This document shows, piece after piece, positions 7,619 through 16,792 of a stretch of DNA of 32,651 nt. The notes under the pieces were generated by a model that was not told the origin of the DNA, did not search any database, and saw only the letters and a list, made by a program, of their open reading frames with translations. The stretch comes from Candidatus Gerdarchaeota archaeon (lineage in GTDB: Archaea > Asgardarchaeota > Heimdallarchaeia > JABLTI01). Within the stretch, counting starts at the first letter, position 1. Each line of letters starts with the position of its first letter. The position numbers and the translations under genes were made by a program. The stretch spans positions 1 to 32,651 of the forward strand of contig JAEORJ010000202.1 in NCBI GenBank assembly GCA_016840945.1, written 5' to 3'.

Positions 7619-8809
7619 CTAATCTTCAAAATTAAAGAAGTCATCCAATGTCAAAGGCCTTTTCTCTAATTTTCCTTCGGATGATTCAGTTTCAATTCCA
7701 AAAGTAGGTTTTTCTCGAGAGAGAACAGGTGTGTTTGTAGTGAATGCTTTTTCAAAAACATGTGAAGGCTCTATTCTATCGCTTCTTTTATCTCTAAAGG
7801 GAATAGCTGGAATATTCAATTGTGTTTTTATCGAATCAGCTAATTTCTTTTCCTGTCCATATACTGTAAAAACAATTTCAGGTGAAATATCTTGAATGTA
7901 ATCCATTAATTCGGTATATGATGCGTGTGATGATAATGGAAAAGCAGCATCATAATCCTTGAAGGTAAACATTGAGACCATCCCTGTAACAATAGCTGTT
8001 TTACAATTTACATGTTCTTTTATGAAATAAGGAACAATTTTCTTACTTCGAGATTGAATAATTATAGCGTCACCCTCTTTCAATATTTCTCGACCTTCAT
8101 CTGATTTCGAATCGAAAAATTCTAACGCTACTCCATGTTTTTTGTATACTTCACTGACAGGTGTTACATCACCATGAGTAATAACTCGCAAACTTGTAAA
8201 ATTGTTAAATAACTTAATAATTTCTTGTGCAGAACCTATTTTCCCAGTTGAAAAAACTACATTTTCTTTATTTTTGATTATATCAGCAGCCCATTTCAGC
8301 ATCTCCATTGAAGTTTCTTCTCTACTAGGAAAAGTTAGTTCTGGTGATCCAAATGTTGCTTCTATGATTAATATATCCGTTTTTTCTATTGGCGTTTGAT
8401 GTTTTGTTGTGAGTAATCCTTTCCCACCTATATCACTTGAAAATAAATATTGTTTATCTTTATAGTCGATATGAACAGAAGCTGATCCTAGAATATGACC
8501 CGATGGCATCAATTTAACAGTAGCATCTTCTATTGGATTTTGGAAGTCAATCTTTTCATTAAAATTTACTGCTTGATATTTATGGGTTGAAATATTACTC
8601 TGGCATAAAAATAAATCAATAGTTTCTTGAGTGGTATAAGTTTTAATATCCCCACCATTCATAGCAGAAAAATGATCTGAATGAGCGTGAGTTACTATTG
8701 TATTAGTTTTAGGTGGGATCTGGGCTTTTTTCCCATCAATAACTAGTTTTGTATGTTCATCGAAATCAAAATGCAAACCGTTTCTGAAATAAAATTTGAG
8801 AATAATCAA
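7619..8809 (-). CDS. MBL-fold beta-CASP-type nuclease (SNM1-/exonuclease-like)
   Basis: A 396-residue metallo-beta-lactamase-fold hydrolase. HAHSDH at 41-46 is the HxHxDH dinuclear-metal motif; SGHILGS near 103-109 and FSSDIGG supply further metal ligands; STGKIGSAQE and the C-terminal SSHASYTEL supply the beta-CASP-like part with its late His. This arrangement is shared by SNM1/Pso2 DNA exonucleases, DNA-ligase-associated exonucleases and CPSF73-like RNA nucleases, so DNA versus RNA cannot be settled; the short inserted region favours the exonuclease-like group. The extreme C-terminus carries LTLDDFF, resembling a degenerate PCNA-interacting box. The start is TTG at 8809, with AAGGCGGG just upstream; it gives the expected N-terminal strand. 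It is the first gene of an operon with the ParB-like gene. Confidence 0.82.
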   Translation of the reverse strand: MIILKFYFRNGLHFDFDEHTKLVIDGKKAQIPPKTNTIVTHAHSDHFSAMNGGDIKTYTTQETIDLFLCQSNISTHKYQAVNFNEKIDFQNPIEDATVKLMPSGHILGSASVHIDYKDKQYLFSSDIGGKGLLTTKHQTPIEKTDILIIEATFGSPELTFPSREETSMEMLKWAADIIKNKENVVFSTGKIGSAQEIIKLFNNFTSLRVITHGDVTPVSEVYKKHGVALEFFDSKSDEGREILKEGDAIIIQSRSKKIVPYFIKEHVNCKTAIVTGMVSMFTFKDYDAAFPLSSHASYTELMDYIQDISPEIVFTVYGQEKKLADSIKTQLNIPAIPFRDKRSDRIEPSHVFEKAFTTNTPVLSREKPTFGIETESSEGKLEKRPLTLDDFFNFED

Positions 8810-8917
8810 ACCCGCCTTTTGTATTTAATCCTTTGCTGTTCTTTTATGTTTTCTCTTTATTTGTCTTTATTTTTTAAATTATCGAAGTTGTAAATTCAGT
8901 TGATTTTTATTTTTAAT

Positions 8918-8963
8918 GATAAAAAGAAAAGTAAAGCTTAGAGTGAAATAATTCACTCAAGCT
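8918..8963 (-). terminator. Strong hairpin terminator of the acyl-CoA synthetase gene
   Basis: TTCACTC-AAGCT (8952-8963) pairs with AGCTT-A-GAGTGAA (8935-8947): 12 bp with a single bulged base and a 4-base loop. On the minus strand it is followed by a T-rich tract (plus-strand A-rich 8918-8934). The first bases of the stem overlap the stop codon of the gene (8962-8964). Confidence 0.7.
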
Positions 8964-11094
8964 AATTCTTATCAGTTAAAGTTATTCGAGCATCAACAAC
9001 ACTTGCACCTTTAGGAAGGGCAAATAAGGGATTGATATCTAGCTCTTTAATATCGTTGATTTGAGATACTAATTGACTGATAACATAAATAGTGTTCACT
9101 AAGGAGTCAATATCAGCAGGTTCTGTTCCTCTTGCGCCATAAAGCAAAGCTTTAGTTTTAATTCCATTAACCATATGAAGTGCTTCTTCTTTAGCAAAAG
9201 GTGCAACTCTAAAGACAACATCTTTTAGTATTTCAACATAGATACCACCAAGACCAAACATTACAACTGGTCCAAAAGTAGCATCACGAGAAACACCTAC
9301 AATAACTTCAGTTGCTTTAGGAACCATATATGACAATAATATTCCACGAATGTTAGCATTTGCTTTGTATGCTTTTGCGTTCTTCATGATTTTATTGAAA
9401 GCTTCTTCGACTTCTTTAGCATCTTTTACACCAACTATAACTCCACCTGCATCACTTTTATGGATTATATCTTCAGAAACAATCTTCATAACAAGTGGAT
9501 AACCAACTTTCTCTGCTTCTTTTACAGCATCATCAACTGTATTTACAAGAGCAAAAGGTGGAACTTCAAGGCCACATAGCTTAAACAATTCTTTTGATTC
9601 ATGTTCGAGCATTTGCACTCGGTTTTCTTTTCGAACTACATCAATCAATGCATTAATTTGTTCAAGTGGTAATTTCAATGGTTTTGACTTACCAAGTATT
9701 TCTTGTTTGCTAACGAAATCAGACCATCTATAGAGAGCACTAAGTGAAGAGATAGCTTTTTCTGGTAAATCATAAGCTGGAACATCATTTTCATTTAATT
9801 TGTCAATCATTTCATCAACAGCTTCTCCACCTATACTTGCAATAACAAATGGTTTTTTGTTTTGATACTTCTTATGACATTCAATCACATAATCTGCAAG
9901 TAAATCAGGGTTTGTAGTTGCTGTTTGACAATATAATAATACTATAGAATGAATTTCTTTAGCTTCAAAAGCAGCTTCAATAGCTTTTTTATAGGCTAAT
10001 TCTCCTCCACCACCTGTGATGTCAACTGGATTTTTAGTAGAACCAAAGGAAGGCATAATGTCTGGTTTGAAAAATAGTTCTTTTAATTTTTCTTGATCAT
10101 TATAAAGTTCTAAATTATGATCCTCGCAAGCATCGGTAGCCATAACACCTACTCCACCACCATTTGTGATGATAACAGCATTTGGTCCTTGTGGTCTAGG
10201 ATTGCTAGTAATACATCTTGCCCAATCAAAAGCTTCTGATGCATCAATTGCCCTTAGAACACCACTTTGTTCAAAAGCAGCTGAATAAATATTATCGGAT
10301 CCAGCTAAACTTCCTGTATGACTTGCAGCAGCAGCTGCACCACGTTTTGATCTTCCAGATTTTAGTGCGATAATTGGTTTCTTTAAACCTACTTCTTTGA
10401 AAGTTTTCATAGAAGCTCGACCATCAATCAATCCTTCCACATAAAGTAAAATTGCTTTAGTATTGGGATCATCTTTTAGGTAGTTCTCTAATAGTTCGCT
10501 CTCACCAATTTGGGCTTTATTTCCAATACTGATAATTGATGAAAGACCTATTTTGTTTGTAATTGTCCAACCCATCAATGCAATCCCTAGTGCGCCACTT
10601 TGAGTTATGAATGCTAATTTTCCAGGTTTAACATCAGCTGGTCCAAAAGATGCATTTAAATTAGTAGGAGCATAAACAATTCCAAAGATATTTGGGCCAA
10701 TAAATGGCATATTATATTTTTCAGCTATTTCCACTAACTTCTCTTCAGTTTCATGGTCTCCCACTTCACCAAACCCACTGGTGATTATAGCAGCGGATTT
10801 CACACCTTTCATACCGCATTCCTCCATAACTTCAGGCACAAATTTTGCTGGAACAGAAATCACAACAAAATCAATTTCACCTGGCACATCCGAAATTGTT
10901 TTGTATACTTTTCGGCCTAGAATCTCTGTTTCTGTTAAATTAATGGGATATAATTCTCCTTTAAAACCATAAGAGATTATATTATCCATTATTTCATATC
11001 CTATTTTACCAGGTTTGGCGGATGCACCTATAACAGCAATGCTTTTTGGCTTGAACATTGTTTTCAAGCCCGGATATTTTGTAATTTTCAACAC
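8962..11094 (-). CDS. Acetyl-/acyl-CoA synthetase (ADP-forming), fused alpha-beta subunits
   Basis: Converts acyl-CoA + ADP + phosphate to acid + CoA + ATP, the usual archaeal energy-conserving step in peptide, sugar or fatty-acid fermentation. The 710 residues contain a CoA-binding Rossmann domain (FKPKSIAVIGASAKPGKIG, residues 14-32), succinyl-CoA-ligase-like domains with phosphohistidine in SHTGSLAGSD near residue 258, and a C-terminal ATP-grasp domain from about 480 with HKSDAGGV. Alpha and beta are fused in one chain, as in several archaea and some protists. Substrate preference (acetate, branched-chain, aryl) is not readable. The initiation codon is uncertain: GTG at 11094 gives the listed frame, with TTG at 11091 and ATG at 11058 as alternatives. 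It lies downstream of rpl11 on the same strand but is separated by a terminator-like hairpin. Confidence 0.93.
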   Translation of the reverse strand: MLKITKYPGLKTMFKPKSIAVIGASAKPGKIGYEIMDNIISYGFKGELYPINLTETEILGRKVYKTISDVPGEIDFVVISVPAKFVPEVMEECGMKGVKSAAIITSGFGEVGDHETEEKLVEIAEKYNMPFIGPNIFGIVYAPTNLNASFGPADVKPGKLAFITQSGALGIALMGWTITNKIGLSSIISIGNKAQIGESELLENYLKDDPNTKAILLYVEGLIDGRASMKTFKEVGLKKPIIALKSGRSKRGAAAAASHTGSLAGSDNIYSAAFEQSGVLRAIDASEAFDWARCITSNPRPQGPNAVIITNGGGVGVMATDACEDHNLELYNDQEKLKELFFKPDIMPSFGSTKNPVDITGGGGELAYKKAIEAAFEAKEIHSIVLLYCQTATTNPDLLADYVIECHKKYQNKKPFVIASIGGEAVDEMIDKLNENDVPAYDLPEKAISSLSALYRWSDFVSKQEILGKSKPLKLPLEQINALIDVVRKENRVQMLEHESKELFKLCGLEVPPFALVNTVDDAVKEAEKVGYPLVMKIVSEDIIHKSDAGGVIVGVKDAKEVEEAFNKIMKNAKAYKANANIRGILLSYMVPKATEVIVGVSRDATFGPVVMFGLGGIYVEILKDVVFRVAPFAKEEALHMVNGIKTKALLYGARGTEPADIDSLVNTIYVISQLVSQINDIKELDINPLFALPKGASVVDARITLTDKN

Positions 11095-11261
11095 CTCATA
11101 AGGCTAGTTTCTAATTTAGAGTTTTTTTTGAAACTTATTACCAATCTAACAGAGAATCAATTTATTTTGAAAGTTTTGACTCTCCTATTGGTTATTCATG
11201 TTTTTTTCGGCTCATTGTCAGCATATTTTCGAACAAATATACTTGACTAATGAATCAAAAA

Positions 11262-11322
11262 ACAAAGGAAAAATAAAAGTTTGGGTACAGTCAGTATTTA
11301 AATTTCACTTATAACTGACTGT
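11262..11322 (-). terminator. Hairpin terminator of rpl11 spanning its stop codon
   Basis: ACTGACTGT (11314-11322) and ACAGTCAGT (11287-11295) are a perfect 9-bp inverted repeat with an 18-base loop. One arm lies in the last codons of rpl11 and the stop (11309-11311) is in the loop. On the minus strand a T-rich tract follows (plus-strand A-rich 11262-11279). Confidence 0.5.
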
Positions 11323-11797
11323 CGTAAACGCCTTGGTCAATTTCCTTCTGAACATCTAGGGGGTTTTTGCCTTCACATGAGACTTTGCAGCTATACATTG
11401 TGCCTAAAATTTCTTTCACTAAATGTTTTTTGTCAGAAGCTAAACTGCCCGAGTGTTTAATTTCAGCTATTTTTAAGACCTGAGCCATGGTTAGATTACC
11501 AACAAATGGTGCTTCAGGTGCTTCTTCGGTAGATCCTTTACCACCTTTCTTTAGTCCTGCTTCTTTTATAACTAGACCGCTTGTGGTTGGGATACCAATG
11601 TTTAAATCAAAACTTCTATCGGGATGAATAATAATTGTAACGGGAACACGCATTCCACTAAATTGTGCTGTCTCTTGATTGATTTTGCCAATAACAGCTC
11701 CAATGTTTACTCCGGTGGGACCTAATGCTGGACCTAATGGAGGAGCTGGTGATGCTTTTCCACCTTCAATGAGACATTTTATTTCTTTATCTGCCAT
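11309..11797 (-). CDS. rpl11: Large-subunit ribosomal protein L11 (uL11), archaeal type
   Basis: Binds the GTPase-associated region of 23S rRNA and works with the stalk in factor-dependent GTP hydrolysis. The N-terminal domain has the family hallmark PAPPLGPALGPTGVNIG, and the C-terminal RNA-binding domain has a KHSGSLASDKKHLVKEILGT segment. The archaeal C-terminal extension ends in a short acidic tail. The start at ATG 11797 (MADKEIKC, 162 aa) is chosen because GGTG sits six bases upstream; a GTG at 11806 would add three residues but is itself part of that Shine-Dalgarno sequence. The gene is not flanked by L1, L10, L12, secE or spt5, its common archaeal neighbours. The region 11807-11973 upstream is shared with the divergent surface-protein gene. 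Confidence 0.96.
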   Translation of the reverse strand: MADKEIKCLIEGGKASPAPPLGPALGPTGVNIGAVIGKINQETAQFSGMRVPVTIIIHPDRSFDLNIGIPTTSGLVIKEAGLKKGGKGSTEEAPEAPFVGNLTMAQVLKIAEIKHSGSLASDKKHLVKEILGTMYSCKVSCEGKNPLDVQKEIDQGVYDSQL

Positions 11798-11922
11798 TAA
11801 TAGCACCTTGATTTTTTATTAATTATATTGTTAATTCATTCTCAGTATTCGTCGAGTGAATCCATTTTAAGAAGTTTTCCTTTTCTTCTACTATATGAAT
11901 GGAACTTTACCAAAATAGTCCA

Positions 11923-11932
11923 ATATAAAAAG
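11923..11932 (+). promoter_or_regulatory. TATA-box candidate for the second surface-protein gene
   Basis: ATATAAAAAG lies about 45 bases upstream of the ATG at 11974, leaving room for a short leader containing the AAGG ribosome-binding site at 11969-11972. Confidence 0.45.
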
Positions 11933-11973
11933 CTTTTTTTCCAGTTGGTTCTAATATAGTGTAAGATGAAGGT

Positions 11974-14604
11974 ATGATAGGTATGATTACTAATCACCAT
12001 TTAAAATTATCACTCAAAATTCTAACTTTAATATCATTTTCAATAATTTTCTTTTCGTCAATTGTTATAGTAAATAATAGTAATTACGCTTCTGGTTTAC
12101 AATTTGATGATAACAATAATACAAGCATTGAGCCATTGAATATTCTATTCAATAATTCAATTAAAATGCCTAGCACAGGATTCAATTCGACAAACACAAG
12201 GATTTCATATAACCCAAATGATCAAATGGTCAGTATTTCTTGGATAGATCAATATCAACCTTTTACTCCGAGTGAAATCAGTTCCCTTTATTATGTTCAA
12301 GGTAACAAAACTGAAGGGTGGGGTGGATTGATTAGTCTGGGTTCATTTTTTGATACCTTAGATTCTGGATATTACCCAATGGCTGATGATAATAATGATA
12401 TTCATGTCATTTATGAAGAATTTTCTATTGATAATTATGATTTATCAGATTCAATTGATGGTCTACCAATTGTAACAAATGCTGGTAATTCCACGAATCC
12501 GGTAACAATAACTGATTCCGAAAATATCATTCATTTAGTTTGGAGAGATACAACAGATAATGCTAATGGTGATTTATATTATTCATATTATAACACAACA
12601 AGTGGTTTATGGAATTCAACTACTAGAATAACTGTAGGTGCAAAAATAGTCGGTAACTCACTTCCAGCACTTACACTTGATTATAATAATACTTTACATC
12701 TCATCTGGGCTGATAGAAGAACAGGTGATCAAGAATTATATTATTCTTATCTTAATTCAGGTTCATCCTGGTCAATTGAGGAGAAGATTACAAATGTTCC
12801 TTACGCACCTATTAATCCTAGAATTAGTTTTGATAATTTAACTAGTAAAATCCAAATGATTTTCAAAGATAATGGCACAACAAATAATTTGTATTATACA
12901 CAAGGAGATATTAAAGGAACAGCAGCAAATTGGTCAACACCAACAGTTAGAAATTCATATCTAGCTGTGGGAGCGAATTATGATATCTGCACAGATTATA
13001 ATGGCAACATTTTGATAGTTTATGAACAATATGCTAATGACCGTAATAATATCTATTTACAACAAAAAAATGCTGAATTAGATTGGTCAGTCCCTCAATT
13101 AGTAAGTGAAGCATTAAAACGAGCTCATGACCCTTCAATAACTGTTGATGATAAAGGTAATTTCTATATCACTTATGCTCAAGTTTACCAAGCTGGTACA
13201 ACTGAGATTTATGTTAGATATGGAACATTGGATTCTGACGAAGACGGATTATCAGATTTGGATGAGATTAATATCTATAATTCTGATCCAAATGATCCGG
13301 ATACAGATGGAGACACAATATTTGATGGCGATGAAGTTAATATCTATAATACTGACCCAACAAATGCTGACAGTGACTCAGATCTTATGACGGATGATTT
13401 TGAGATAACCTATGGTCTTAATCCTACAAATGCTACAGATGCAACCCAAGATAAAGATGAAGATGGATTGACTAATCTTGAAGAATTCAATGCTGGAACT
13501 TATCCGAATAACCCTGATTGTGATAACGATGAATTAACTGATTACCAAGAAGTTATTGTTTATGGAACAAATCCATTAAAGTATGACACCGACGGGGATT
13601 CCCTAAGTGATTATTTTGAAGTATACTGGGGTATGGATCCTTTGGTCTGGGATGATATCTCTTTAGATGTAGATGGCGATGGTTTGTCAACACAATTTGA
13701 AGCTCAAATTGGGACTAATCCTTTAGACAGCGACACTGATGATGATGGTTACTCTGATGGTCTTGAATATACTTACAATACTGATCCCTTGGATCCCAAT
13801 GATTACCCTATTTTTGTTACTCCAAAAGATTATACGAATATTATAATTGCTGTTGGTGTTTCTGCTGGCGGAGCAGTTATTTTTGGCACTTTAGCCATTC
13901 TAATTGCCAGACAATTCAGACCTAAAGAATCACGAAAACGTAAACAGCTAGAAATTGATGAGAGAGAACTTTATGCTGATCAAACAGAAAAAGGTCGACA
14001 GATGATCTTTGAAAAACAGGAGAAGCGTACTCTCGAAGCTGTGGCTAAGAAAACAAAAGGTATGACCCAAGCATCAATGACTGGTAAAGTAGATGAATCG
14101 CCTGAAATTATAACAGATGTTACAAGAAAAGGAGATCCTAAAAAACTTGAGAAAGAAGCTAAAGTTAGGAAAGAAACACTCCAGAAAAAGAGAGATCAAT
14201 TACGTCAAGCAATTATTACTTTACAAAATTATGAAAATCAACTAAATGAAATGCTTAAGAAGAAAATGACTCAATTTACTCTAAGTACCTGCACACGTGA
14301 ATTATTAACTGAATTTGCTACCGAATCTCAGACAATATATAGTGAAGCTAATACATTATGGACAGCAACAATATTACCTTTAATAAAAGGATTTGAAGAG
14401 GAACTTCACCGTGATACTTTAGATGCTGAAAAGCATCTTGATAATTGTTCTTCATTATCTCAAAAAATACTCGATATTTTAGTTGAGCGAGAATTAGAGC
14501 TCACCGAAGAAGAAGTACATAAAGAAGATGTTAAAAAATTAGCTCATAAAGTAATTGAAGAACAAGAAAATAAAAATGATAAAAAAGATGATAATGAGTC
14601 ATGA
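11974..14604 (+). CDS. Membrane-anchored surface protein: propeller-like domain, 8 TSP3-like repeats, long cytoplasmic coiled coil
   Basis: An 876-residue predicted surface protein. A hydrophobic N-terminal segment (about residues 12-36) is a signal peptide or anchor. Residues about 65-415 carry propeller-like repeats with phrases such as DNNDIHVIYE, DSENIIHLVW and DYNNTLHLIW. Residues 420-611 are eight DxDxDG-type Ca2+-binding units. A transmembrane helix lies at about 622-645, followed by about 230 charged residues rich in heptads (near 710-770), presumably cytoplasmic. Known: such repeats fold around Ca2+. Inferred: the protein links an extracellular ligand-binding head to the cell interior. 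It shares its plan and repeat wording (IYNTDP) with the 650-3949 product. ATG at 11974 is listed; ATG at 11983 is better spaced from AAGG and may be the real start. Confidence 0.87.
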   Translation: MIGMITNHHLKLSLKILTLISFSIIFFSSIVIVNNSNYASGLQFDDNNNTSIEPLNILFNNSIKMPSTGFNSTNTRISYNPNDQMVSISWIDQYQPFTPSEISSLYYVQGNKTEGWGGLISLGSFFDTLDSGYYPMADDNNDIHVIYEEFSIDNYDLSDSIDGLPIVTNAGNSTNPVTITDSENIIHLVWRDTTDNANGDLYYSYYNTTSGLWNSTTRITVGAKIVGNSLPALTLDYNNTLHLIWADRRTGDQELYYSYLNSGSSWSIEEKITNVPYAPINPRISFDNLTSKIQMIFKDNGTTNNLYYTQGDIKGTAANWSTPTVRNSYLAVGANYDICTDYNGNILIVYEQYANDRNNIYLQQKNAELDWSVPQLVSEALKRAHDPSITVDDKGNFYITYAQVYQAGTTEIYVRYGTLDSDEDGLSDLDEINIYNSDPNDPDTDGDTIFDGDEVNIYNTDPTNADSDSDLMTDDFEITYGLNPTNATDATQDKDEDGLTNLEEFNAGTYPNNPDCDNDELTDYQEVIVYGTNPLKYDTDGDSLSDYFEVYWGMDPLVWDDISLDVDGDGLSTQFEAQIGTNPLDSDTDDDGYSDGLEYTYNTDPLDPNDYPIFVTPKDYTNIIIAVGVSAGGAVIFGTLAILIARQFRPKESRKRKQLEIDERELYADQTEKGRQMIFEKQEKRTLEAVAKKTKGMTQASMTGKVDESPEIITDVTRKGDPKKLEKEAKVRKETLQKKRDQLRQAIITLQNYENQLNEMLKKKMTQFTLSTCTRELLTEFATESQTIYSEANTLWTATILPLIKGFEEELHRDTLDAEKHLDNCSSLSQKILDILVERELELTEEEVHKEDVKKLAHKVIEEQENKNDKKDDNES
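13231..13806 (+). repeat. Eight tandem Ca2+-binding repeat units (protein level)
   Basis: Eight consecutive units averaging 24 residues, each starting D-x-D-x-D-x-x-x-D/T and carrying a Glu at position 12. Units 3 and 6 are the longer form and are followed by a D-K/V-D unit, the same two-unit module as in the 650-3949 product. Confidence 0.87.
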
Positions 14605-14632
14605 AACAAATTATCATCATTTTATTTTTGTT
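14587..14632 (+). terminator. Hairpin between convergent genes, spanning the stop codon
   Basis: GATGATAAT (14587-14595) and ATTATCATC (14610-14618) are a perfect 9-bp inverted repeat followed by a T-rich tract. The stop codon at 14602-14604 lies in the 14-base loop. Confidence 0.5.
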
Positions 14633-16685
14633 ATTCTTTTAATAAACCTGTTTTCCAACCTAAGAATCCAAATAGCTTAACGCTACTTTCAATTACTTTA
14701 TCTAATGGTTTTCCAATCCCATGACCAGCTTCTTTTTCTATATAGAAAATGATTGGTTCATCCGATTTATTTGCCCATTGTAGTAAAGCAGTCATTTTCA
14801 TTGCATGAATAGGATCAACACGGCTATCAGATTCAGCTGTTGTAAGATAAATTGCTGGATAATTAATTCTCTCACGAACATTATGATACGGGGAATATTT
14901 TAAGAGATATTTGAATTGCTCAAAATCTTCAGCAGAACCATATTCGGGTATCCATAATTTTGCAATACTAAAATGATGATATCTAATCATATCTAGTAAA
15001 GGTACACCAATATAGACAGCTTTGAAAAGTTCCGGATGTTGGGTAACTGCTGCTCCTGTTAATAGGCCACCATTGCTTCCACCCATTATCGCTAAATGAT
15101 CTGATGAAGTATATTTTTCAGTGATAAGATATTTTGCTGCAGAAATAAAATCGTCAAAAACATTTTGTTTCTTTTCTCTCATTCCTCCTCGGTGCCAATT
15201 TTCACCATACTCAGAACCACCACGAAGGTTTACTCCTACAATTATTCCTCCTCGCTCCATCCAGAAAAATCTTGCTTCATCTAATACTGGTGGTTGTATA
15301 GGGATGTTAAATCCTCCGTAACCATAAAGTATCGTAGGATTAGAACCATCTTTTACCAAGCCCTTTTTATGAATGATAAACATTGACACTTTGGTTCCAT
15401 CTTTAGATTTAAACCATTCTTGTTTTGCTACATAATCACTAGGATTAGCTGGTGACTCTATTTCATCAAAAACCTCTAATTTATCATTATCCACTTTATA
15501 ATGATAGATTACCATTGGCTCAAAAAATGATTTATAGGAAAAGTAGCAATCTTTTCTTTCTCTTGCTGGATATTGATAATTATTGCCAGCTATTCCGCTT
15601 AAATCTGCCATCTCAGGCATTTCGATTTCTTTAATGTGTTTTCCACTTTTAGTGAAAATTTGTAGATGGTCTATAGCGTTTTGCATATAGATTAGAAGTA
15701 GATGCTCATTAGTTACCAAGAATTCTTTTATGAAATTATCTGCTTCTTTGATTACAAGCTTCCAATTATTCGGTGTTGGATTTGCTATTGAAGTCTTATA
15801 AATTGCCCTATTTGGAGCATTACGATTTGAAATCATCCAAAGATCGTTTTCAAAAAACACAGCATATGTTAAACAATCTTCTCCAACTATTATGGGGATT
15901 AAAGAATTATTATTTTTCAAATCAATTAAATAAAGATCATTTTTTGTATAGTAACTTATATTTAATTGCAAATAGTTTTCATCTTCTGATAATATAAGAC
16001 CATATATTTCGGTTGGATTTCTCCCTTCACCAAAAATCTTCACATCATTATGCCAATCCGATCCTATTGTATGGAAAAACACATGACGATTATAATTTTC
16101 TTGCCCCGCAGGTACTGTTCCAGGTTCTGGATATCGAGTATAATAAAACCCTGATTCATCACTTAACCAACAAATACTGGAATATCTTGTTCTGGGAATT
16201 TTATCTTCTAAAATCTCCTTTGTTTCGATATTTATTATATGTAATAGACTCCATTCATCACCACTTTCTGATAATCCATATATTAGAAACTTGCCTGATG
16301 GTGAAGGATAATACCAATCAATAGCAATTGGTTTCTCTTTACTTAATTCATTTGGATCAATTAAAACCTCTACTTTTTCTGTTTTAATATCCTTGATATA
16401 CAATATTGGTTGGTTTTCTGATTCCTGTTTTCTGAAGAAAATCTTATCTCCCCGGGCGACTGGCACAGTTATCATTTTTTGTTTTAATAATTCTTCCAAT
16501 CTTTTTTGTACTTCATCTTTGTGAGGTATTTTATCCATAATTTCTTTAGTAAATGTTAATTGAATTTTAATCCAATCTTGTACTTCAGGATCGCTATAAT
16601 TCTCTAACCACCTATAATAATCGCTTATTTTAGTTTTATGTAGTTCGTCAACTACTTCCACTCGTTTCGTTTCAGGATATTTCAT
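14631..16685 (-). CDS. Prolyl oligopeptidase (S9A family serine peptidase)
   Basis: Cleaves short peptides after proline. The 684-residue length is typical of S9A. The N-terminal YPETKRVEVVDELHKTKISDYYRWLE is the family opening, followed by a seven-bladed propeller that gates the active site (about 75-400) and an alpha/beta-hydrolase domain. The catalytic triad is intact: Ser near 535 in GGSNGG, Asp near 618 in ESDSRVDP, and His near 653 in EAGHG. There is no signal peptide, so it is cytoplasmic. The start is ATG at 16685, giving the complete family N-terminus; no Shine-Dalgarno sequence is evident. It would supply amino acids from peptides, in keeping with the acyl-CoA synthetase and glycine cleavage genes nearby, though that link is inferred. 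Confidence 0.96.
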   Translation of the reverse strand: MKYPETKRVEVVDELHKTKISDYYRWLENYSDPEVQDWIKIQLTFTKEIMDKIPHKDEVQKRLEELLKQKMITVPVARGDKIFFRKQESENQPILYIKDIKTEKVEVLIDPNELSKEKPIAIDWYYPSPSGKFLIYGLSESGDEWSLLHIINIETKEILEDKIPRTRYSSICWLSDESGFYYTRYPEPGTVPAGQENYNRHVFFHTIGSDWHNDVKIFGEGRNPTEIYGLILSEDENYLQLNISYYTKNDLYLIDLKNNNSLIPIIVGEDCLTYAVFFENDLWMISNRNAPNRAIYKTSIANPTPNNWKLVIKEADNFIKEFLVTNEHLLLIYMQNAIDHLQIFTKSGKHIKEIEMPEMADLSGIAGNNYQYPARERKDCYFSYKSFFEPMVIYHYKVDNDKLEVFDEIESPANPSDYVAKQEWFKSKDGTKVSMFIIHKKGLVKDGSNPTILYGYGGFNIPIQPPVLDEARFFWMERGGIIVGVNLRGGSEYGENWHRGGMREKKQNVFDDFISAAKYLITEKYTSSDHLAIMGGSNGGLLTGAAVTQHPELFKAVYIGVPLLDMIRYHHFSIAKLWIPEYGSAEDFEQFKYLLKYSPYHNVRERINYPAIYLTTAESDSRVDPIHAMKMTALLQWANKSDEPIIFYIEKEAGHGIGKPLDKVIESSVKLFGFLGWKTGLLKE

Positions 16686-16758
16686 ATTAATTTCAACTCA
16701 TTAATTTTATAGACAAGAATAAATAAGAGTTTTTTTGGTGTTAATCTAGGAAATTACA

Positions 16759-16772
16759 TTATAATATAAAAT
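16759..16772 (+). promoter_or_regulatory. TATA-box candidate for the NAD-kinase-like gene
   Basis: ATAATATAAAATT is centred about 27 bases before the ATG at 16793, the spacing expected if the transcript begins at or very near the start codon (leaderless). Confidence 0.45.
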
Positions 16773-16792
16773 TATTAGAATAGTGAATAAAT

